Assembly: GCF_000165395.2 (NCBI RefSeq)
Contig: NC_067396.1
Location: 620,001 to 684,000, forward strand
Direction of reading: 5' to 3'
Source of the DNA: Babesia bovis T2Bo
Lineage: Eukaryota; Apicomplexa; Aconoidasida; Piroplasmida; Babesiidae
Length of the DNA stretch: 64,000 nucleotides
Part shown: positions 56,395 through 64,000 of the stretch, one piece after another
Layout of the letters: every line of letters begins with the position of its first letter
Numbering within the stretch: position 1 is the stretch's first letter
The notes under the pieces: generated by a model
Database searches by the model: none
What the model was told of the DNA's origin: nothing
The model's input: the letters and a program-made list of their open reading frames with translations, nothing else
Translations under genes and position numbers: made by a program

Positions 56395-58045
56395 TGGCAA
56401 AGTAGTGGCGCCTTAGGCGCAACAGTGCTGTAATGTGGTAGTTAGTATCATGTTATGAAAACGTTCCCCAGTGAGTATTCATGTCCTATGAAACACCAAG
56501 TGAACAAAAAATGGATAGTCAGTACCATATAGTGTAACTACATAGTGACCACACGATGTCTACTCTGCGTGGGTATCCCTAATTGATATAGACTGTGTCC
56601 CGCTACAGGTCTAAACATTATTGTTACAACATGCAACACGTTCTCTAGTCTACACAGTATTATACATATTGTCCCCGCACAAAGGTGTGCTTAGTGGGGG
56701 CACTATTTATGTTGGTGTTACCCTGGTGGGGTTTATAGAGTGTGGTGTAGTAGTGGGGATGCTAGCTACGGGGTTAAAAAGTAGTATTGACAATTGATGG
56801 GTGGTATATCTAAAACCTAACACAAGGAAAGGACATATCATTGGGACAAAGCAAGAAAACGTATTACAACAGCGGTGAACAATATATCACTAAACAAACG
56901 TCAGCAGCTCAACACAATTGAGGAGCCCGGAGCCGATGTGCCAGTTGTTGTTGTAGCACACGTCAATTGACAAACTGAGGAACTAGCTATGAAGCCTGTT
57001 CATGATACATGTATTATTCTGATTCTGGCCATACATGTTGAAGGATCTACCATAAGGCCCGGTTAATAGGCCGGGGATTCCGAAGGAAACCTGTGTTATT
57101 AGATGCCAATTTGAAGCTTAAGTGCCATTAAAAGATTTGTCCATAAAGTTGCAATATATATATATATATATATATATCATAATGCCAATCAATGACGGTT
57201 GCAGTTTACGATTTATATACCACACAGTTTCTCATTTGAAGAATCGTGCTTAAGAATTCAAATTACATTACACTTTTCGTTACTTTATAACTAGCTTAAT
57301 ATAACAATACTACTGCTTTTATTTATGAATAACAATTCCAATACTCCACATGGGCTTATTCGCACTGTAACATTTACTGCTCATCGGAATGCTTATATAA
57401 CAAAAGATTCGTAATACCTCATGTGACGGTAGATTCATTTCATACCGTTAAGTTTTATCAAACAGACAATATGTCACCTATAAAAGCGATTCATCGATTG
57501 AAATGATTGTACTAGATTATTGCCATGTGAGAATCATATTGTCGGACGTGGTTACTAAAGGTTGTTGAAGGTTCCACAATTGTTGGTGATTCCACATTTG
57601 TATGATTAGAAAATATTAAACCACAATACTTCAACGCCCTATAATAAATATATTGTTATGTGAACAAAGTTTAATGTGGCGCCGAAGGTCAGAGGAATTG
57701 TATGATACACTAAAAAACATGTAGCTAAAATAACTACCCTTAACATACATTTAAATAAAACGATATACTGAGAATTAAAATTAAGGTAGACATAGAGAAC
57801 TTAAAGTCGAAACACTGGAAGTTTCAAGATCCACAAAAGATGGATTGCAACAATGTTAAAGCGAATAAGTTAAGACAGCACATAATTATTATCAACCTAT
57901 AAAAACATCTTCATAAATGTAAATACCAACAGACGCACTAACCGTAATGCAATTCTCCCGATTATTGACATGTGTCAGAACACCCTTCACGATATAAGTT
58001 GACAACGCAGTAAGGATCTTCCATACCGCTACACACACTAATGCA
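56395..58045. other. 1.65-kb gene-free right flank of the ves island
   Basis: No gene supported. It begins with a GC hairpin just after the ves stop (GGCGCCTTAGGCGC at 56407..56420), holds a (TA)n tract at about 57154..57177 and another GGCGCC element at 57677. An antisense frame at its right end (57943..58218, minus) is treated as the shadow of the BTB gene. The sequence turns from mixed to AT-rich away from the island. Confidence 0.55.
57154..57177. repeat. (TA)12 microsatellite
   Basis: Uninterrupted TA dinucleotide run of about 24 nt in the ves right flank. Similar shorter runs occur at about 42484..42503 and 44494..44511. Confidence 0.9.
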
Positions 58046-59676
58046 ATGTCCTTAGCACACTCTATAGGACGGAATAAACAAAGGATATCGCCAAATGTGA
58101 AGTTGTCGGAGTTGACGTTGCGGTAAGCCTTTTTTGGCCCCTTTATAGTATACAGTAAGGATATAGATGATTCGTCGACTGATACAGTACTGATTCTAAG
58201 AAATACTTCATCTGCCAACAGTGTTAGCTTCTTGACAATACATTAAAATACTTTCCAGCATCCTACCACTGATATAATTATAAATGTTCACAGTGGTATT
58301 TTACGAGTCGCATCTCCTTTTTTCATGCGTTTTTTCAATGAGACAGATAAATTTGGACTGCAGACTGACGACGCTAATGCTTCATCTGACCAGTTTCTGT
58401 ACACTCTTTCCACATGTCACCCATATGCTGTGCAAAGGATAATATATTACATTTATAAGTACGTTTTATTTTACCCTTTTATCGAACCATAGGAATGATT
58501 ATCAAAATCTCAACGAGGATGCCGGGTTATTGGTTCCTATATATCAAGAAGCGGGTCGCTTTGAATTAACCGAGTTGAAACACAGTGTATTGCGTCTTAT
58601 ACGCAGTCAACACAATATAGAGGTTTTGGTGAACTTATCGTATGCTGCCGAATGTGGTGGTGATGTGGAACTGGCACAGGAGTGCGGTAGATTGCTCGCC
58701 GACGCAGCGTTTGCGGTCTTTTCATGCGACCTATTGAAGAAGATGGGAATTTCTGCTGTTAGGACGTTGCTAGCATGTGATAACATTCAACTGGATGAAG
58801 TGCAAACGTTTACAGTACTGTGTCAATTTCTTGATCAAAACAACAAGTTTGTAACCCCGTACTCGTCTTTGCCTCTTGGCCCTATAGAAAAGGTTGTTTT
58901 TATGAATGGAAACATAATTGCTACTTCAGGATTTCTTGAAACACATACGATTTTGTTCACTGTCACCAAAGTCCATTGATCGAATAAGACATGACAACAT
59001 CAGTCCGCTCTTACTTGACGCAGTCCTTCGAATATTGCAGGGCACTCAAAAACGCCCTAGGCATTTTCCGTGGCTTGAGAACGACTGTTACAGTTGTTTG
59101 ACATATAATGGTCTCTTCCCTGTGGTGACTGTACGGGCATCTAAGGAACAGTTGGGATTTTTTGATCCCAACACTGGCAATGCAAAACTTGTTTCTCCAC
59201 CAATTTCCCAATTACCAGTAGATTCCGGAAATCGGGAAAGCTTTACTACGGGAACTGAACGAGAAATCAGCATTGGATGGTGGGCATATGAAGTCTCAAG
59301 AACGGAGAAAGGGCGTATTTCTGTTGGTTTAGCCTTCAGGTCGCAAGAGCCCATTGATGAGGCTTCGCGATTGTCTTTCTTATCTATGCCGAATTCTAGA
59401 AGAATTGTATTCTACTACGATTTTGGAGATGACAGATTCAAATCTGGTTATATAGACGTTACTAATCATCACCAGTTGAACTCTGTTTGGTCTTATGATT
59501 TAAGATTAAACAGCAATGCACACAAACTAAGGCATAAAGATGTGATCACAGTCAATGTGATAGTAGCCACATCTTGCATTACATTGAACATCGGAGTCCT
59601 TGACAGTGGAATGAAACGCACATTTCAGATTCCTCATCGCGCTACGGTAGGAATGTTACGGATAATCATAACATAA
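58046..59676 (+). CDS. BTB-BACK domain protein
   Basis: Exons by inference 58046..58122, 58156..58222, 58259..58458, 58493..58892 and 58930..59676; introns 33, 36, 34 and 37 nt; 496 residues. BTB fold from about residue 48: TTDIIINVHSGILRVASPFF, then YAVQRIIYYIYKND and a last helix (ELKHSVLRLIRSQ). BACK region at about 120-230 with KHIRFCSLSPKSIDR closing it. The C-terminal 250 residues are beta-rich (WENDCYSC region, FYYDFGDDRFKSGYID) and match no propeller that I recognise. Likely a substrate adaptor for a cullin-3 ligase, by family. The first exon start (ATG 58046) is uncertain. A minus-strand frame of 92 codons lies opposite exons 1-2. Confidence 0.75.
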
Positions 59677-59862
59677 ATGTAGGGCATATTAGGCAATATA
59701 ATCAAGCGTCCATGTATCTTCGGTGCTCCATTCTTCATCTTGGAAGACATAGGGGACTCACTCTCCATACCCGAATTACGCTTCGACGTTAATCTATAAA
59801 AACAATCGTTGCTTTTAGATGTCCAGATACTTTTAAGTTGTATAGTACATGGGACCATGATT

Positions 59863-60740
59863 TTATGGATCCATTAGTCCCCTAAGATCTTTAGACCATT
59901 CATTGCTCTTATTGAAGTTGAACACAATATATTCGTTTACCCCTGTGTTCCCATTGGAGCCTGGATTATGGATATGATGGTATTGATTACATTACTTACC
60001 GCACCTGAAGTGATGGAGAGAGTATACTTCTTCTTTCAAACTGTTGACATATTTAGCAGTGACATCACATTTAGCGAATTGAATTACCGGGTTAAATGTA
60101 GATTCAACACCTTCCGCATTTACATCCGTCGCCAACGATTTAGCGTTGTTAAAGCCATCCCATGAATCATCGGTCTGGCGTGCCATTAATGATTAGCATA
60201 TGCAAAACGTACGTCTGTTTCTCCATCCACAGAGTAAGGAACGTCATCACCGTCAGATTGCGCATGAGACAATTTTAATTGCCTGAAATATTGGCAAATT
60301 GGATTGTTAATAGAACATAATTTCCATATTAAAATATCTGATCGTGCAGATGATGATTTCACATAATCTTCAAGTCGTTTAATAAAAAGTGCCTTTGTGA
60401 TTACACTTCCATGGGCGTCAGCAGCTATGCGAAGAACTTGATCAAGAAATTCTCCCAACCTTTCGCACCGTTTTAAGGCTTCTGCAATCATAAAACGTGC
60501 CTCATCAACGTTGACAAAGCCCCTGTTTTGGATATCGAAGTAATGAAAACAAAGCAATATATTACGCATTAGGACGCGATCCTTTCTTTCCGATATGGAT
60601 TCCACAGGATAATCATTAACATTTTTTTCGGACGTAGAGGGGTCAATGTCATGACTTTTCATATATATTGAAAATGGATTGGCGGTTCCATGTTCCCTTA
60701 TATGAAATGACTGTAAACGCCTATGTTCAGCCATTGGCAT
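59863..60740 (-). CDS. EF-hand-like protein
   Basis: Exons in transcription order 60740..60213, 60174..60000 and 59960..59863; introns 38 and 39 nt; 266 residues. Without the first intron the frame appears to end at TAATG, which would wrongly suggest two overlapping genes; a GTACGT donor and CAG acceptor remove it in phase. One EF-hand-like loop at about 69-80 (DIQNRGFVNVDE) keeps Asp1, Gly6, Val8 and Glu12 but has Gln3 and Arg5, so calcium binding may be weak; a second, more degenerate one may lie near 107-120. The C-terminal third is polar without a known domain. Function unknown; Met at residue 3 is an alternative start. Confidence 0.65.
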
Positions 60741-61142
60741 TTTTTTTTAAAATTAAAATACGCAAGTCATTTGCACAAAGATAAGGCTGCTTTGGTAACG
60801 ATAACCCTCGTTATGTGTACGAATTCTGGTGTAACTACACCTAAAATAACATATTATGTCTAGGTGATAGCATTTATTGGTATGTAATGCAACATATTAT
60901 ATCATATAACAAGGTATTCACCCTAAGATCCGTAATATCGTCCTTGCCCATATTGAACATTTATATACAGTGAGGTATGTTGTCAAATGAGAGAGGTGTG
61001 TACATTATGCAATATTATTTTTTTTATTATTACAAGTTCTAGTAGTGCACCTTTTACATACTGACCATATTTAATGACCTATTAAAGTGGCTTAATCTCA
61101 CTTATCTTAGGATATTCGTTGTGTTGAACGGTTCATATCGCC
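60741..61142. other. Divergent intergenic region
   Basis: 402 bp, very AT-rich (long T-run at about 61017..61028), between the EF-hand gene and SDE2. Two promoters expected; nothing else supported. Confidence 0.5.
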
Positions 61143-61973
61143 ATGACAACATGTATCGTTTGTTTTCCTAATGGAACGATTAAAACTGTCAATATTGACA
61201 GCAATGCGTACTTATCCTTATATAATTCTGTAAATATTTTTGAACATAATTGTCCTAATGGCCATTGGTGCCGTTATACGGCTCCATGTTTGGAAGGCAA
61301 TGTCTTAGCTTCCATTCTAGAGTCAATTTTTTTGTTGCCCAGGGACAGATTCAGGATTACATCAACGAATGGTCTTTCTTTCCGGAGCTCTGTGAACCAT
61401 TCAGATTTTTACGATACTAACACGGCACAAAATAAATCTTATCTACGTTATATTCCAGATTCAACTATTGATGACGGAAACAAAAACGCATTGCGGAGCG
61501 TTTCTAATGACTCATTTAGATTTAAGGATTCGATAACAATCAATGTTACTTTCAGACTACTAGGAGGTAAAGGAGGCTTTGGTGCTCTATTAAAGGGGAA
61601 AGGTCAACGGAAAAAACAAAGTTCTAACATAGATTCTTGTAGAACTCTAACGGGTGAGAGAGTTCGTCAAACTCGGCTTAGAAATCTAATACAGGGGCAG
61701 CGTGAGAATAGATCGGTTCATGATGCTGCAAAGTTACCGCCACAAAGCGTGGATACGGATGAAGGACCCGAAGCTTTGCCCACATCACCGCACCAATTTA
61801 CGATGAAGCACGAGACGAACAAGCGAAAAGAATTGCGACGGATAACTAACACTATCACAAAGGGTTTGATTAATAATATGCCGACTTCAGAGCAAACAGC
61901 GAATGCTTCAGAGGTAGAAAAGGAGTTGGACGAAAAAATCCACTCCTGTTTCGACATATATGAGTTACGTTAA
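61143..61973 (+). CDS. SDE2: SDE2-type ubiquitin-fold splicing factor
   Basis: 276 residues, single exon. SDE2 is made as a ubiquitin-fold precursor cut after a Gly-Gly; the Lys-starting product joins the spliceosome and genome-stability pathways. Here residues 1-140 form the ubiquitin-like part (with longer loops than usual), and GGKGGFGALLKGKG begins at 141, so cleavage would leave Lys143. The next block, TLTGERVRQTRLRNLIQ, matches the SDE2 domain's ACRDLSGRRLRD region. The tail is charged and low-complexity. The motif around the cut site is diagnostic; the N-terminal fold itself is divergent. Confidence 0.85.
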   Translation: MTTCIVCFPNGTIKTVNIDSNAYLSLYNSVNIFEHNCPNGHWCRYTAPCLEGNVLASILESIFLLPRDRFRITSTNGLSFRSSVNHSDFYDTNTAQNKSYLRYIPDSTIDDGNKNALRSVSNDSFRFKDSITINVTFRLLGGKGGFGALLKGKGQRKKQSSNIDSCRTLTGERVRQTRLRNLIQGQRENRSVHDAAKLPPQSVDTDEGPEALPTSPHQFTMKHETNKRKELRRITNTITKGLINNMPTSEQTANASEVEKELDEKIHSCFDIYELR

Positions 61974-62336
61974 CATCATATCAATAAAGTTGAATTCATC
62001 ATAGTGTATAAAGTCATTTACTCATTTCCTCAAATGATTGGATTCTGCCGGTTGTGGATTCCTTCAATTTTGCGTCTCATGTTTTTTTGAACGCTGGTAA
62101 CAAGTATATAACGATGATCTATATAAGATATTTAAGTTCCATTTCAGTGTATAGTACGTAGTAAGTGATTACATTCGCACGATTCTTTACCGCGGTACAC
62201 ACTGACGGATAACGCGTTATTACAACGAATTATAACAACTATTCGATGCACAAGCACATATATAATTCTCATCGACATTCCTATACCATGTCTACACCTA
62301 TGTTTCGCTGTTTTTATTTTTGGCATTATTTCTAAT
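61974..62336. other. Intergenic region SDE2 / PRELI
   Basis: 363 bp. Minus-strand frames start near 62331 (ATG, basic PKIKTAKH) and end near 62031 (KNMRRKIEGIHNRQ), suggesting a possible small spliced minus-strand gene, but I could not connect them with consistent phases or recognise a family. Left unassigned. Confidence 0.35.
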
Positions 62337-63291
62337 ATGTTATTTACAAAGAGTTTCAGCTGCAATCTTGATTGGGGAAGTTTGGTTGTGTGTTTTATTT
62401 AGATTTTAACCATATGTGTAGCTCTATTTAACGTTTCCGTGCACGCTATATTGAATGTCAAGCTATTTCATAAAATTCTATCAGGGAGCATTTTATCGTA
62501 TGTATCCTTCAAAGTACTATCCTCATGTTCATGAAGTATATACAATAAACCATCAAGTTTTACCTGAATTACGTCAGCTTAAGGTCCAACGCATTGCTCG
62601 AGTGAAGTACGATCTCCCTCCGATAGTACGTAAGTTAGCGATTTCTGACCTCATATATAGTTGTTTCATTAGATTCATAACAGTGATTACACAATTAACA
62701 TAGTTTTCATTATTTAAACGGTGTTGTTAATATGTTTTTTGCTAGAAGCTTTATCTGTGGATTCCATGTAGCCATGGCAATACTGTAGTTAACTAATGTC
62801 TTTCACAAGTTAATCTCCATGTACAAAGTAACGGTAGATGTTTCAAGTTATTATTTTAAATTACATTTTCTCTCTGATCTACGTACTAACAGTGTTACAG
62901 ACTACATTATAGGACCTAGCATAGAATACATGGTCCTTGAAGACTCTTGTGTAGATATTGACAAGAAGCAAATATCACACAAAACAATAGGATTAACTAT
63001 GCGAAATACTTATAGGCAAGTTTTTTGAGATGATGAATAATATGGTTGCAGCTACGAAGAAACTGCTACATTTGAGATCGTAGATGAAGGATTATGCAAT
63101 TACAAGTGTTCGACTGATTTTAGGATAACTGGGTTTTCATTTCTCAACTCTACATTGGAAACTGTAGGTTGCCCTTTTCTTTGTAGGTGCTAACGTTACT
63201 CCAGGTAGCAAAACATGTGGTAGCAGAATTTTCAAAGAATGAAGCGGTTAAAAACGCGCTTCTTCAAGCTGCTAGCAACAACGATGGATAG
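62337..63291 (+). CDS. PRELI/Ups mitochondrial lipid-transfer protein
   Basis: Intermembrane-space PRELI/MSF1 proteins carry phosphatidic acid or phosphatidylserine between mitochondrial membranes. Exons by inference 62337..62387, 62485..62629, 62901..63015, 63052..63163 and 63205..63291; introns 97, 271, 36 and 41 nt; 169 residues. The N-terminus reads MLFTKSFSCNLDW, then AFYRMYPSKYYPHVHE, which keeps the family's spacing between the Trp and the YPNPY-like box. Then ARVKYDLPPIV, IEYMVLEDSCVDID, YEETATFEI and a final amphipathic helix. The third intron starts GC (GCAAGT) and ends AG. The 271-nt intron was chosen by phase and family order. Slightly short for the family (about 180-200). Confidence 0.75.
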
Positions 63292-63362
63292 AATTGTTTT
63301 CTTAAAAGATTAAACACATCTAATCAGTCTTTACAGATTTCCAGTTACCTTATATTTTATGT

Positions 63363-63911
63363 TCATAACGCCGCTTGGGCTACACCCGGTTTATGGGACA
63401 ACAGGTACTCCAAACGTTCTAAGATGAAGAAAGCGATAACCGTACTGATATCCACCCCGTACAAGACGGGTATCATGCTTTGAAACGGCTTGATATATGC
63501 GTTGGTAGCTTGATAAATAGCATCAAAGGGGAATATATACGGATTAGCCTGAGGTAACCACTCCAAAAGGTTCCTAATGTACAGCAGAAACCTGAAGATT
63601 CTAATGCTGTATACAGCGCTTAATAAAATACTAGCGCTATAGTTCTTCCAGATGTTCAGAAAAGTGCGATGTAATTCTATGTTCGGTGAGGTTGTCTTTT
63701 CTAGAGAACTTGGTTGTGACAAGGGCGATACCACTGTTGATAGAGATTGTCTTCGTCCGTAGGTTGTTTGCCTGTATGCTACACTGCACTCCTTTGCGTA
63801 TATATATGGTTTATGGTACTGCAACTGCTTATTCCACTCATAGGACTTTGATGATATTGCTGCGGCGTAGAGAGTGTGTATCAACACACATATGAATATA
63901 ACTATCTTCAT
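63363..63911 (-). CDS. YGGT/YlmG family membrane protein with signal peptide
   Basis: 182 residues, single exon. N-terminal signal peptide (MKIVIFICVLIHTLYAAA) then about 60 residues of Ser/Gln/Arg-rich sequence, the bipartite layout used for the apicoplast. Two membrane helices with the YGGT pattern follow: FLLYIRNLLEWLPQANPYIFPFDAI, then PFQSMIPVLYGVDISTVIAFFILERL, with the family's NPY...P and PF...P..gvDiS signatures. In chloroplasts and cyanobacteria YlmG proteins affect nucleoid distribution and membrane-complex maturation. Convergent with the PRELI gene (71 bp). Confidence 0.85.
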   Translation of the reverse strand: MKIVIFICVLIHTLYAAAISSKSYEWNKQLQYHKPYIYAKECSVAYRQTTYGRRQSLSTVVSPLSQPSSLEKTTSPNIELHRTFLNIWKNYSASILLSAVYSIRIFRFLLYIRNLLEWLPQANPYIFPFDAIYQATNAYIKPFQSMIPVLYGVDISTVIAFFILERLEYLLSHKPGVAQAAL

Positions 63912-64000
63912 ATCACATTGACATTATTTTACATATCAAAATTGACATAATGACAACCAACCTTCCTTTTATTTTATAACAAATCACAGTATTGTCAACC

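Noticed and set aside
57943..58218. Minus-strand open frame of about 92 codons
   Set aside because: No upstream ATG in frame; the opposite strand encodes in-phase BTB exons with good splice sites and domain match, so this is taken as a shadow.
59634..59858. Minus-strand frame between the BTB and EF-hand genes
   Set aside because: It overlaps the BTB end and no splice phase connects it to the EF-hand gene without a stop.
60000..60740. Two overlapping minus-strand genes joined by TAATG
   Set aside because: A GTACGT donor and CAG acceptor remove the stop in phase and give one protein; a bacterial-type stop-start overlap is not expected here.
1..64000. tRNA, rRNA, CRISPR array, insertion sequence or prophage
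   Set aside because: I looked for tRNA arms, direct repeat arrays and transposase motifs and found nothing I could support by eye; a covariance-model scan would be needed to exclude tRNAs and snoRNAs.

Overview
The window reads as nuclear DNA of a piroplasmid apicomplexan, most likely Babesia bovis or a close relative. Evidence: a divergent pair of ves1-type variant erythrocyte surface antigen genes (one with 3 exons, one with 13), an ApiAP2 factor, apicoplast-style bipartite leaders, very dense genes on both strands, and introns mostly 32-46 nt long. Because of these tiny introns single open frames usually stop early. Exon structures here were rebuilt by hand from GT..AG signals, phase and family motifs, and they are inference until checked against RNA.

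1-19.7 kb: the 3' end of VPS11; a SNAP-25-like Qbc SNARE; an inner-membrane-peptidase-type signal peptidase; a leader-bearing ClpS; an ApiAP2 protein; OGG1; ethanolamine-phosphate cytidylyltransferase; a LENG1/CIR-N protein; an unidentified helical-repeat-like protein followed 2 nt later by an Omp85/Toc75-like protein; the DEAH helicase Prp43/DHX15; and an unidentified membrane protein.

20-33 kb: a 1437-residue protein I cannot place; a membrane RING protein; MRT4; arginyl-tRNA synthetase; a Utp12-domain protein that shares a CATG start with a small divergent gene; GID8; UTP11.

33-47 kb: MSH6, SRP72, proteasome beta-4 (PSMB2), prohibitin 1, a NAPE-PLD-fold protein lacking all recognisable metal ligands, HSP10, a cyclophilin with an eroded active site, and a 2-Cys peroxiredoxin.

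47.5-58 kb: the ves island. A 13-exon ves1-beta-type gene (minus) and a 3-exon ves1-alpha-type gene (plus) start about 290 bp apart around a quasi-palindrome. Both look intact. Seven ves1-beta introns share one 3' element with a branch-point-like core, and GC-rich short hairpins are scattered through introns and flanks. About 1.65 kb without genes lies on the right.

58-64 kb: a BTB-BACK protein, an EF-hand-like protein, SDE2, a PRELI/Ups protein and a YGGT-family protein with a signal peptide.

Functional themes: ribosome and spliceosome biogenesis (MRT4, UTP11, Utp12, Prp43, LENG1, SDE2), DNA repair (OGG1, MSH6), mitochondrial maintenance (IMP, prohibitin, HSP10, PRELI, peroxiredoxin), apicoplast proteins (ClpS, Omp85-like, YGGT, perhaps ArgRS), membrane traffic (VPS11, SNARE, SRP72) and antigenic variation (ves pair). 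No rRNA, tRNA, CRISPR or transposase was recognised.
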